From NCBI GenBank assembly GCA_016185395.1, contig JACPNR010000006.1, forward strand, positions 62,001-126,000: a DNA stretch of 64,000 nucleotides, given 5' to 3'. The position numbers were made by a program, and so were the translations under genes. This document shows positions 17,049-25,186 of the stretch, piece after piece. A model generated the notes under the pieces. That model had not been told where the DNA came from, searched no databases, and saw only the letters and a program-made list of their open reading frames with translations. The number at the start of each line of letters is the position of its first letter. The first letter of the stretch is position 1. This stretch comes from Candidatus Korobacter versatilis (GTDB lineage: Bacteria; Acidobacteriota; Terriglobia; Terriglobales; Acidobacteriaceae).

Positions 17049-19262
17049 TCAGATGCGTTTCACGCGCTGGACGTCGCGCACGCCGGCGAGTCTGCGCAGT
17101 CCGGCGATGATGCGGTCGAGGTGCTTCACGTCTTCGGTGTCGACGGTGACGTCGATGGTGGCCTGGGAATCGGCGGAGCGGGCTTCGATGGTGCGGATGT
17201 TGGTGTTGTCGTCGGAGATCACGGCGGTGACCTGCTTGAGCATGCCGGCGCGATCGTCGCAGTAGAGCGTGAGCTTGACCGGGTAGGTGGCGGTGTCGTC
17301 GTTCTTGCGCATCGCGGCCCATTCCACGTCGATGCGGCGGTCGGGCTCGTACATCAGGTTGAGCACGTTGGGACAGAACTTAGAATGCACGGCCACGCCT
17401 TTGCCGCGCGTGACGTATCCGGCGATCTCTTCGCCGCGGATGGGATTGCAGCAACGCGCGCGATAGATGAGCAGGTCATCGGAACCTTTGACCTTGAGCG
17501 CGCCGACTTCGGGCGTTTGTCCGAAGACGCGGCGGATGACGCTGGTGAATCCCGACGCCGGCTTTTCTTCCGCCGGCGTGCCCATGGATTCCGGCACCAG
17601 CCGGCCGAGCACATGGCGCGCGGAGAATTTACCGTAGCCGATGCCGGCGATGAGGTCGTCGGGACGGCCGAGCCCGTGTTCGGAGGCGACCTTCTGGAAG
17701 TCTTCTTCCTTGATCTCCTTGAGCGCGATGCGATATTTGCGCGCTTCCTTGTCGATGAGCTTGCGCCCGATCTCGATGGCGCGCTCGCGCTGGTGGATGT
17801 TCAGCCAGTGCTTGATCTTGTTGCGCGCGCGCGAGCTGCGCACGAAGCCGAGCCAGTCGCGGCTGGGCTTGTGGCCTTCCTTGGTGACGATCTCGATGAT
17901 GTCGCCGTTGCGCAGCTTGGTGCGGAGCGGGACCATGCGTCCGTTGACCTTGGCGCCGGTGCAGGCGTTGCCGACCTCGGTGTGCACGGCGTAAGCGAAG
18001 TCGATGACGGTGGCGTCGCGCGGCAGGATGACGACCTTGCCCTTCGGCGTGAAGGTGTAGACCTCCTCCGGATAGAGCTCGACCTTGAACGTGGAGAGGA
18101 ACTCGCCCGGGTCGGCGACCTCACGCTGCCAGTCCACGACCTGGCGCAGCCAAGCCAGCCGTTGCTCGTCTTTGGCGGAGACGGGCGCGCCGTCCTTGTA
18201 TTTCCAGTGCGCGGCGATGCCCTCTTCCGCGATCTTGTGCATGTCCGCGGTGCGGATCTGGACCTCGAAGGGCGTGCCGTTCTCCGAGATGACCGTGGTG
18301 TGCAGGGACTGGTAGAGGTTCGGCCGCGGCATGGCGATGAAGTCCTTGATGCGTCCGGGGACGGGCCGCCAGAGACTGTGGATGGCGCCGAGTGCCGCGT
18401 AGCAATCTTTGACTGAGCCGGTGACGATGCGGATGGCGAGCAGGTCGTAGACCTGGTCCACCGCGATGTGCTGGCGTTGCAGCTTCTGGTAGACGGAGTA
18501 CAGCCGCTTGATGCGGCTCTCGACCTTGGCCTCGATGCCGTTCTCTTTCAGCTTCTCGCGGATGACGCCCTCGATCTGCTCGAGGAACTGCTCGCCGCGC
18601 TTGCGGCGGGCTTCGACGGCGTCCTTGATCTGCTTGTAGGCGATGGCGTCGAAGTGCTGGAAGGCGAGGTCTTCGAGCTCGCCGCGGACTTTGCCCATGC
18701 CGAGGCGGTGCGCGATGGGCGCGTAGATCTCGAGCGTCTCTTTGGCGATCTGCGCCTGGCGTTCGGCGGGGAGGGCGCCGAGGGTCCGCATGTTGTGCAG
18801 GCGGTCGGCGAGCTTGATAAGCACGACGCGGATGTCATCCACCATCGCCAGCACCATCTTGCGCAGGTTCTCCGCCTGGCGCTCCTCGCGCGAAGCAAAA
18901 TCTATCTTGCTGATCTTGGTTACGCCCTCGACCAGCACGGCGACCTGTTCGCCGAACGTCGCCTTGATGTCTTCGGTGGTGACGGAAGTGTCCTCGACGG
19001 AATCGTGCAGCAGCGCCGCGGCGATGGCGGTGGGATCGAGCTTCATCTCCGCCAGGATGGCCGCGACCTCCAAGGGATGCGCGAGATAGGGTTCGCCGGA
19101 GGCGCGGGATTGTCCCTTGTGATGTTCGAGCGAGTAGTCGTAGGCCTTGCGGATGAGTTCGACGTCGTCGTTGGGACGGTTGGCGCGCACCTTCTTCAGC
19201 AGGTCACGGAACTTCGTGACGGTGAGGACGTTGGTCGCGATCTGGTGGCGCAGCGTGGCCAT
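17049..19262 (-). CDS. rel: Bifunctional (p)ppGpp synthetase/hydrolase
   Basis: A 737-residue RelA/SpoT homologue controlling the stringent response. Order: HD hydrolase with H-D-S-V-E-D-T (His86/Asp87); synthetase with G-R-I-K-D-F-I-A and N-L-Y-Q-S-L-H-T (around residue 300); TGS domain (V-Y-T-F-T-P-K-G, F-A-Y-A-V-H-T); a conserved-Cys region (R-C-C-N-P-I-R-G); and C-terminal ACT domain. The intact HD motif argues for hydrolase activity and the R-x-K-D form of the synthetase loop for a bifunctional Rel rather than RelA. Confidence 0.96.
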   Translation of the reverse strand: MATLRHQIATNVLTVTKFRDLLKKVRANRPNDDVELIRKAYDYSLEHHKGQSRASGEPYLAHPLEVAAILAEMKLDPTAIAAALLHDSVEDTSVTTEDIKATFGEQVAVLVEGVTKISKIDFASREERQAENLRKMVLAMVDDIRVVLIKLADRLHNMRTLGALPAERQAQIAKETLEIYAPIAHRLGMGKVRGELEDLAFQHFDAIAYKQIKDAVEARRKRGEQFLEQIEGVIREKLKENGIEAKVESRIKRLYSVYQKLQRQHIAVDQVYDLLAIRIVTGSVKDCYAALGAIHSLWRPVPGRIKDFIAMPRPNLYQSLHTTVISENGTPFEVQIRTADMHKIAEEGIAAHWKYKDGAPVSAKDEQRLAWLRQVVDWQREVADPGEFLSTFKVELYPEEVYTFTPKGKVVILPRDATVIDFAYAVHTEVGNACTGAKVNGRMVPLRTKLRNGDIIEIVTKEGHKPSRDWLGFVRSSRARNKIKHWLNIHQRERAIEIGRKLIDKEARKYRIALKEIKEEDFQKVASEHGLGRPDDLIAGIGYGKFSARHVLGRLVPESMGTPAEEKPASGFTSVIRRVFGQTPEVGALKVKGSDDLLIYRARCCNPIRGEEIAGYVTRGKGVAVHSKFCPNVLNLMYEPDRRIDVEWAAMRKNDDTATYPVKLTLYCDDRAGMLKQVTAVISDDNTNIRTIEARSADSQATIDVTVDTEDVKHLDRIIAGLRRLAGVRDVQRVKRI

Positions 19263-19324
19263 GGGCTTGTGCCAGTCCGATTATAGCCGCCATTTTCGCG
19301 GGGTTTGGCGGAGGTCAAAGGCGC

Positions 19325-19355
19325 TAACCACAAAGGACACGAAGGTGCGCGAAGG
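19325..19355. repeat. Half copy of the ACCACGAAGGACACGAAGG repeat
   Basis: TAACCACAAAGGACACGAAG followed by GTGCGCGAAGG matches one arm of the palindromes at 14362 and 28948. No complementary arm is nearby; it lies in the divergent region between rel and the epimerase. Confidence 0.75.
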
Positions 19356-19444
19356 TTTAACGGAGCGTTCAAATCGCAGTCGCGGCGTTCAAGCGCGTGT
19401 TCAGGACTTTGCGCCAACGGGGGATCGGGGAGGAGAATAAGCGC

Positions 19445-20338
19445 ATGAACATCGTCATGAGCGGCGCTTCCGGGCTGGTTGGCTCGGCGCTGCTGCCTGA
19501 GCTGGTGCGAGCTGGGCACAAGGTGATACGACTCGTCCGGCAGGAAGCGCGGGCGGGGACGCCGGAGCTGTGCTGGGACGCGAGCGGGCCGCCGATGCCC
19601 TCGTTGTTCGAAGGCTTCGACGCGGTCATCCACCTCGCGGGCGAGAATATTGCGGGGCGCTGGACCGAAGCCAAGAAGCAGCGCATCCGCGAGAGCCGCG
19701 TCAACGGCACGCGCCACCTGGCCGATTCGCTTGCCGTCATGGTGAAGCCGCCGCGCGTGCTGGTGATGGCGTCTGCGATCGGCTACTACGGCGACCGTGG
19801 CGAGGAGCTGCTGAAGGAAAACAGCGGCCCGGGGACGGACTTTCTTGCCGACGTCTGCCAGCAATGGGAGGCCGCTGCCGCTCCCGCGGAAGCCGCGGGC
19901 ATTCGCGTGGTCAAGTTGCGGCTGGGCGTGGTGCTGGCCAAGCACGGCGGCGCGCTGGCCAAGCTGCTCACGCCGTTCGAGCTCGGCGTGGGAGGCCGCG
20001 TGGGCAGCGGCCGGCAGTACTGGAGCTGGGTCACGTTGAGCGACGTGACCGGCGCGTTCATGCACGCGCTGGCAATGGAATCGTTGCGGGGCCCGGTGAA
20101 CGTGACCGCGCCCGCGCCCGCGCGCAACGCCGAGTTCACGCAGGCGCTGGGCCGCGCGCTGCATCGTCCGACCATCTTCCCCTTGCCCGCGTTCGCGGCG
20201 AAGTTGGCGCTCGGCGAGATGGCGGAGGTGGTGCTGCTCGCGAGCCAGAAAGTGGATGGCTCCAAACTGGCCGCCAGCGGCTACAATTTCCGGCACCCCG
20301 AACTGCAACCGGCCCTGGCCGAGCTGCTACGCGCCTGA
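19445..20338 (+). CDS. TIGR01777-family NAD-dependent epimerase (YfcH/SDR39U1-like)
   Basis: A 297-residue atypical short-chain dehydrogenase. The Rossmann motif is G-A-S-G-L-V-G-S (about 8-15); H-L-A-G-E-N-I (about 59-65), S-R-V-x-G-T-R and S-A-I-G-Y-Y-G with the Y-x-x-x family site are present. The C-terminal DUF1731-like part has F-R-H-P. Substrate is unknown. GGAGGAG (19428-19434) fixes the ATG at 19445 against the longer frame. The RsbW-like gene follows after 16 bases. Confidence 0.92.
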   Translation: MNIVMSGASGLVGSALLPELVRAGHKVIRLVRQEARAGTPELCWDASGPPMPSLFEGFDAVIHLAGENIAGRWTEAKKQRIRESRVNGTRHLADSLAVMVKPPRVLVMASAIGYYGDRGEELLKENSGPGTDFLADVCQQWEAAAAPAEAAGIRVVKLRLGVVLAKHGGALAKLLTPFELGVGGRVGSGRQYWSWVTLSDVTGAFMHALAMESLRGPVNVTAPAPARNAEFTQALGRALHRPTIFPLPAFAAKLALGEMAEVVLLASQKVDGSKLAASGYNFRHPELQPALAELLRA

Positions 20339-20354
20339 CGTCGAAGGAGGTCCC

Positions 20355-20843
20355 ATGGCCCATGAGCGTTTTCCCGAGTGGGAGTTCGATCCGAAGAGCC
20401 TGCTCGTGAAGGTGGACGTGAGCATCGCCGCCGACCTCGACCACATCAACGACGTGGTGGACGGCGTGCTCGCCATGATGAAGGTCATGCAATGCGGGTG
20501 CGGCAGGGAGTTCCAGGTGGAGACGGCGCTGCGCGAGTCACTGGCCAACGCCATCATCCACGGCTGCGAGCGCGATCCCGGCAAGAAGGTGCAGTGCACC
20601 GTCGCGTGCGACAACGACCGCGGCATGCTCATCGTGGTGCGCGACCCCGGCCCCGGCTTCGATCCCGCCGCGCTGCCCAGCCCGCTGCACGCCGAGAACC
20701 TGTTCGCCGACCACGGCCGCGGCATCTTCATGATCAACCAGCTCATGGACGGCGTGTCGCACCACGAGAGCGGCACCGAGATCCGCATGCGCGTGAAGGG
20801 CGGCAAGGAGTGCAGCGAGGCCGAGATCTTCTGGAAGAACTAG
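20355..20843 (+). CDS. RsbW/SpoIIAB-type anti-sigma factor ATPase
   Basis: A 162-residue GHKL-fold protein. The N box (R-E-S-L-A-N-A-I-I-H-G), G1 box (V-R-D-P-G-P-G-F-D) and G2 box (G-R-G-I-F-M-I) are clear. Such proteins bind a sigma factor or phosphorylate an anti-sigma antagonist in partner-switching networks. AAGGAGG (20343-20349) stands ahead of the ATG at 20355. No sigma factor or STAS antagonist is adjacent, so its partners are elsewhere. Confidence 0.88.
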   Translation: MAHERFPEWEFDPKSLLVKVDVSIAADLDHINDVVDGVLAMMKVMQCGCGREFQVETALRESLANAIIHGCERDPGKKVQCTVACDNDRGMLIVVRDPGPGFDPAALPSPLHAENLFADHGRGIFMINQLMDGVSHHESGTEIRMRVKGGKECSEAEIFWKN

Positions 20844-20845
20844 CG

Positions 20846-20877
20846 GCAGTCTTCAGTCTTCAGTCGTCAGCTAAAGA
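20846..20877. repeat. Word-reiterating repeat (CAGTCTTCAGTCTTCAGTCG)
   Basis: Three variants of TTCAGTC in a row, ending GTCAGCTAAAGAC, between two convergent genes. The same words, including TTCAGTCGTCAGC, recur inside tgt at 42180-42258. Confidence 0.65.
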
Positions 20878-21240
20878 CTATTTCTGCAGGAACATCTTGA
20901 TCGCGAGCGCGGCGAGGATGACGGCGAAGGTCCGCCGCAGCACGACGTTGGACATGGTCTGCGCCCAGTGCCCGCCGAAGTAGGCGCCGATGAGGACGCC
21001 GACGGCCATCAGCAGCCCGACCTTCAGGTTCACGTTGCCGGCGCGGTAGTACTCCATGATGGCGAAGGCGCCGGTGGGGCCGAGCAACATCATGAGCGAC
21101 GTGCCCTGCGCCATCTTCTGTTCCATGCCGAAGGCGTAGACGAGGATGGGCACGGCGATCACGCCACCGCCCACGCCGATCAATCCGGAAAAGACGCCGA
21201 CTCCGAGTCCCGCCAACAGTGCTCCGAGGATAAGCAACAT
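20878..21240 (-). CDS. Half-size TauE/SafE-type membrane transporter
   Basis: A 120-residue protein with four predicted membrane segments and the TauE/SafE motif F-S-G-L-I-G-V-G-G-G-V-I-A-V-P near the N-terminus. Typical members are about 250 residues with two such halves; this one ends after one, so it probably works as a dimer. The frame is complete, with start ATG and stop. Substrate (sulfite, sulfonate or another anion) cannot be told. Confidence 0.85.
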   Translation of the reverse strand: MLLILGALLAGLGVGVFSGLIGVGGGVIAVPILVYAFGMEQKMAQGTSLMMLLGPTGAFAIMEYYRAGNVNLKVGLLMAVGVLIGAYFGGHWAQTMSNVVLRRTFAVILAALAIKMFLQK

Positions 21241-21287
21241 GGTTTCGCCTCCGTGCTAGACGCTCGCATGGTAGCAAAACAAATCCA

Positions 21288-21316
21288 CCACAGAGGCACA
21301 GAGACACAGAGCAGGA
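21288..21316. repeat. Half copy of an ACCACAGAGGCACAGAGAC repeat
   Basis: ACCACAGAGGCACAGAGACA followed by CAGAGCAGG lies upstream of the TauE-like gene and downstream of the DedA gene. It has the same CCAC-GA-GG-CAC-GA cadence as the arms at 3838 and 14362. Confidence 0.6.
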
Positions 21317-21333
21317 AAAGACTTGCGGGATTA

Positions 21334-21999
21334 CTACGCCACGCGACGCTCGGGCTGCGTAGCGGGGCGAGAGGCAGCGCCGCGCTGCTTGCGCCGGTGC
21401 CACCACCAGGCGCCGAAAGCGGCGAGTCCGCTGGCCACGCCGAGCGCGATGCCTGCCCAGAGGATGGTCCGGTAGTAGCGCGAGAAGAAGCCGAGCAACT
21501 GCCTGCTGTAGTGCGCGCCCAGCCACGCGACGATGGAATAGCGAACGCCGCGCGCCAGCGCCAGCGCGCCAAAGAACTTGCGCAGCGGCAGGCGCAGCGC
21601 GCCCGCGGCCGCAAGGAACGGGGACAGCGGGAACGGTGGCGGGATGAGCGCCGGCACCACGATGGCCCACGCGCCGTGGCGTTCGAACCTGGCGTAGACC
21701 TCCTTCTGCCGCGCGGGCGAGACCTTCTTCTCGAGCGATTCCTTGCCGCCTTTTCGTCCCAGGCGGTAGGTGGGGTAGGCGCCGAGCATGGAGCCGGCCG
21801 TCGCCATGAGCGCGTAATACCACCACGAGCCCGGATGGTGGGCGGCGAGGACGATGGTCAGCAGGTCCATGCTGCCGGGCAGCGGGAGCACGGAGTTATC
21901 CAGGAACGCGAGCAGGATGAGGCCGAAGCCGCCCAGGCTATAGAGCCACGCCCACGCCGCGCGCTGGGCGCCTTCCGCAAGGATGATCGCGGTCCACAT
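21334..21999 (-). CDS. DedA/VTT-domain membrane protein (YqaA-like)
   Basis: A 221-residue inner-membrane protein with about five hydrophobic segments. The VTT/SNARE-associated core is marked by L-A-F-L-D-N-S, the G-S-M-L-G-A-Y-P-T-Y-R-L-G-R-K-G-G segment, R-F-E-R-H-G and the P-P-P-F-P-L-S-P-F-L-A-A-A-G segment. Relatives flip or transport phospholipid carriers. The C-terminal tail is basic and cytoplasmic. Confidence 0.88.
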   Translation of the reverse strand: MWTAIILAEGAQRAAWAWLYSLGGFGLILLAFLDNSVLPLPGSMDLLTIVLAAHHPGSWWYYALMATAGSMLGAYPTYRLGRKGGKESLEKKVSPARQKEVYARFERHGAWAIVVPALIPPPFPLSPFLAAAGALRLPLRKFFGALALARGVRYSIVAWLGAHYSRQLLGFFSRYYRTILWAGIALGVASGLAAFGAWWWHRRKQRGAASRPATQPERRVA

Positions 22000-22168
22000 G
22001 CTGGATGGTTAGAACAGCATTGCGGGCGGAATGTTGCGCGGAGTCGCGCGCTGGCGTTGGCGAGGAGAGCGTGGCGGGAGGCAGCACGGCTGCTGCTGGA
22101 TTCATCAGACTGAGTGCGGTCTTGCTGCTCTGCCCGGCGGGCGAGTGGCCCGCCTCCATACGAATCCT

Positions 22169-23476
22169 ATGTCGGAACACGAGATCGGCCCACTCACGCT
22201 TGTCCTGCTGCTCATCCTCGGCACCGCCCACCTGCTGGGATGGGTCTTCACCCGCCTGCGCCAGCCGCGCGTCATCGGCGAGATCCTGGCCGGCGTGGTG
22301 CTGGGGCCGTCGCTGCTGGGACATTTCTTCTCCGGCGGCTTCGCGCAATTGTTCCAGGCGGGCACGCCGCTGGGCGCGAAATACCAGGTCGTCATCGGGT
22401 TCGTCTACAACCTCGGACTGCTGCTGCTGATGTTCCTCTCCGGCGCGGAGACGCGGCAGCTGTTCACGCGCGAAGAACGCAAAGAGGTCGGCTGGCTGGT
22501 GTCGGTCGGCACGGGGACTCCGTTCCTCGTCGCGCTGGCGGTGGCGCCGCTGCTCGCGCTCGACGCGCTCGCCGGGCCGAACGGCAATCGCTGGGCGGTG
22601 ATCATCGTGCTGGCCATCGCCGTCGCGGTGACGTCGATCCCGGTGATCTCGCGCATCTTCGCCGACCTGGGCATCCTGCGGACGCGCTTCGCGCGCCTGG
22701 TGCTCGGAGTCGCCGTCCTCGAAGACATCGCGCTATGGCTCGCGCTCGCCATCGCGACCGCGCTTGTGGGCAAAGCCGCGCTCGATGGCTGGAGCATGGG
22801 CGCGCACCTCGCCACCACGGTGGCCTTCTTCTTCCTCGGATTGACCCTTATTCCCCGCCTGGTGAAGCGGATCAACAAGTCGAACTGGAACGTGCTGGCG
22901 AAGACCTCTCCGGTGGCCTACGTGGTGGGCGTGCTGCTGGCATACTGCGCCGTCGCGGGCGCGCTCGAGGTGAGCCTGGTGTTCGCGGCGTTCCTGGCCG
23001 GGTTCGCGGTGGTGCACAAGAAGCGGCGGCTGTTCGCGGAAGCGCTCGAGTCGGTGGGCAAGTTCAGCTTCGCGGTGTTCATCCCCATCTACTTCGCCAT
23101 CGTGGGATGGCGGCTTGACCTCTCGAAGTCGTTCTCGTTCCGCATGCTGCTGCTCTTCCTGGTAGGGAGCTGCCTGCTCAAGCTGGTCTCGGTCGCGCTC
23201 GGCGCACGGCTCGCTGGTTTCCGCGGGCTCGACGTGCTGAACCTTGCGGTGGCTACGAACGCGCGCGGCGGCCCGGGCATCGTGCTGGCGAGCGTGGCCT
23301 ACGATGCCGGCATCATCAATGCGGCGTTCTACACCACGCTGGTGCTGGCGGCGGTGCTGACGTCACAGGCGGCGGGCGCGTGGCTGGAGTACGTGCTGCG
23401 CAAGGGCTGGCCACTGCTGAAGGACGAGAAGGTGGAAGCGGCGGCGCAAGCGGTGGAAGCGCCGATCGCGGCTTAG
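22169..23476 (+). CDS. Kef/NapA-type cation:proton antiporter (CPA2)
   Basis: A 435-residue inner-membrane exchanger with about 12 segments. Typical features are Q-P-R-V-I-G-E-I-L-A-G-V-V-L-G-P-S in the second helix, the long central helices (A-V-A-V-T-S-I-P-V-I-S-R-I) and the C-terminal N-A-R-G-G-P-G-I-V-L-A-S. No TrkA-N/RCK domain is attached. Na+/H+ or K+/H+ exchange is the family role; the ion is not fixed by sequence. The ATG at 22169 is chosen inside a longer open frame. Confidence 0.92.
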   Translation: MSEHEIGPLTLVLLLILGTAHLLGWVFTRLRQPRVIGEILAGVVLGPSLLGHFFSGGFAQLFQAGTPLGAKYQVVIGFVYNLGLLLLMFLSGAETRQLFTREERKEVGWLVSVGTGTPFLVALAVAPLLALDALAGPNGNRWAVIIVLAIAVAVTSIPVISRIFADLGILRTRFARLVLGVAVLEDIALWLALAIATALVGKAALDGWSMGAHLATTVAFFFLGLTLIPRLVKRINKSNWNVLAKTSPVAYVVGVLLAYCAVAGALEVSLVFAAFLAGFAVVHKKRRLFAEALESVGKFSFAVFIPIYFAIVGWRLDLSKSFSFRMLLLFLVGSCLLKLVSVALGARLAGFRGLDVLNLAVATNARGGPGIVLASVAYDAGIINAAFYTTLVLAAVLTSQAAGAWLEYVLRKGWPLLKDEKVEAAAQAVEAPIAA

Positions 23477-23569
23477 TCCACAAGACGCTTCGCTCGGAGC
23501 GCAAGCTTCGAGCGCTAGACGAGACAAAACGTCCGAATCTCTTGAGGAGCGAATCTAGGCAACGTGAGC

Positions 23570-23653
23570 TCCGGGGCTAAAGCCCGAGTTGTTGCTTTTC
23601 TTGCACCGGCCTATAAGGCCGGTGCTCCCACCCGCGAAGCGGACGCTTCGCGA
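23570..23653. repeat. Cluster of three palindromes between convergent genes
   Basis: GGGCT-AA-AGCCC (about 23573-23584), GCACCGGCC-TATAA-GGCCGGTGC (23603-23625) and CGCGAAGCG-GA-CGCTTCGCG (23633-23652) stand between the antiporter and pgi. Strong hairpins here may terminate both transcripts. Confidence 0.75.
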
Positions 23654-23675
23654 ACCCGGAGCCGTATTCTTATCT

Positions 23676-25073
23676 TCATTCCGCCCCCGCCTTCAGTTTC
23701 TTCGCGTACTCCTCGTAGCCTTTGCGGCCGAGGAGGCCGTAGGTGAGCTTCTTGCTGAGCTCGACGCCGGGCTGGTCGAAGGCGTCCACGCCGTAGAGTT
23801 CGCCGGCGAAGGCGGTCTGGAACTCGAGCGTCTGGAAGAGCGCGCCGATCGAGTGCTCGTCCACGCGCGGGAGCGTCCAGCGGCAATTCGGGCGGCCGGC
23901 CTCGGTGAAGGCGGCTTCGGTGGCGACGAGCTCCGCGTGAAACAACTGGCCGAGTGACTTGCCGCCGAGGTAGCCGAAGGAATCGAGCTTTGAGAACTCT
24001 TTCGGGATGCGGAGTTCCACGCGCTGCTTCTCGACGTCCCAGAAGGTGATCATCTTGTCGCGCGGACCTTCCATGTAGAGCTGCGACTGCGAGTGCTGGT
24101 CGGTCACGCCGAGCGCGGCGACCGGCGTCTGCCCGGTCTCGACCACCTCGCCCTTGCGGTTGACGCGCTTGCCGAGCGACTCCGCCCAGAGCTGGCGATA
24201 CCAGAAGGCCGCGCCCCACAGGTACGACGAGTACGCGTAGACGATTTCGATCTTCTTGCGCCGCCGCGTATCGAGCGCGTGATGGACGGCGGCCGCTGTG
24301 AGCGCGGGGTTCTGAGCGAGCTTCTCCGACCAGCAGACGGCGTTGGCATCTCTCGCACCGCGCAGCAGCTTGGCGATGTCGAGGCCGATGAGTGCCGCCG
24401 GCACCAACCCCACCGGACAGAGCACGCTGAACCTGCCGCCGACGTTGGGCGGGACGAAGAACAGCGGATACTTCTCTGCCTTCGCGACCGCGAGCAGGTC
24501 GCCCTTCTTTGGGTCGGTGACGGCGATGATGCGCTCGCGGTTGCGCTTGCCGAGCGCGGCGACCAGCCATTCACGCACGATGAGGAACGTGGCCAGCGAT
24601 TCCGCCGTCGAGCCGGATTTCGCAATGACGACCACGGCCGTCCGCTTGGGGTTCATGCGCTCGAGCGCGGCAGCGACGAAGCCGGGGTCCACGTTATCGA
24701 GCACGACAAGCTGCGGGCGCGCGGCGCGCGACTTGCCGTTGGGCTTGCCATTGGCATTCGAGAGCTGCACGGGATGCGGGCCGCGCATGGCAACGTCGAG
24801 CGCGCAGGCGCCGAGGGCCGAGCCGCCAATGCCGACCACGCATACGTGGTCGAGCTCCGGACGCAGGTCGTTGGCGAACTCGGCGATGGCGGAGGCAGTG
24901 GCCTTCTCTTCCGGCAGGTTGGGAAAGCCGATCGCGCCGGAATCCACGCGTCCGCGGAAGGCGCGCACGGCCTCGGCGCACTGGCCGGCGTCCAGGTCCG
25001 CGCGCGCGATACCTTCGCTCCCGACAGCGGAGTCGAGGCAGTTGTCGTAGGTGAACTTCAAGGGATAGGCCAT
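23676..25073 (-). CDS. pgi: Glucose-6-phosphate isomerase
   Basis: A 465-residue sugar isomerase-fold enzyme interconverting glucose-6-P and fructose-6-P. Visible are V-G-I-G-G-S-A-L-G (about 79-87), the phosphate-binding S-K-S-G-S-T (A-K-S-G-S-T-A-E), T-D-P-K-K-G and, in the second half, the catalytic-region segment D-Q-H-S-Q-S-Q-L-Y. It is shorter than the 550-residue enterobacterial form and matches the compact bacterial type. No carbohydrate operon surrounds it. Confidence 0.94.
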   Translation of the reverse strand: MAYPLKFTYDNCLDSAVGSEGIARADLDAGQCAEAVRAFRGRVDSGAIGFPNLPEEKATASAIAEFANDLRPELDHVCVVGIGGSALGACALDVAMRGPHPVQLSNANGKPNGKSRAARPQLVVLDNVDPGFVAAALERMNPKRTAVVVIAKSGSTAESLATFLIVREWLVAALGKRNRERIIAVTDPKKGDLLAVAKAEKYPLFFVPPNVGGRFSVLCPVGLVPAALIGLDIAKLLRGARDANAVCWSEKLAQNPALTAAAVHHALDTRRRKKIEIVYAYSSYLWGAAFWYRQLWAESLGKRVNRKGEVVETGQTPVAALGVTDQHSQSQLYMEGPRDKMITFWDVEKQRVELRIPKEFSKLDSFGYLGGKSLGQLFHAELVATEAAFTEAGRPNCRWTLPRVDEHSIGALFQTLEFQTAFAGELYGVDAFDQPGVELSKKLTYGLLGRKGYEEYAKKLKAGAE

Positions 25074-25096
25074 GACGGTGGGATTGTAGCGGGAAA

Positions 25097-25186
25097 AGTA
25101 AGCAGGAGTTAGTAGATAGGAGATAGGAGTTAGCGGCCGGGACTCGCTGTGGTCCGCTAGCTGCTAACTCCTAGCTCCTAACTACT
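25097..25186. repeat. Word-reiterating palindrome that supplies the RDD gene stop codon
   Basis: Left arm GGAGTTAGTAGATAGGAGAT then AGGAGTTAG; right arm CTAGCTGCTAACTCC then TAGCTCCTAACTACTGG. The word GGAGTTAG and its complement are reiterated with changes. The right arm includes the TAG stop (25182-25184) of the RDD gene. Confidence 0.8.
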
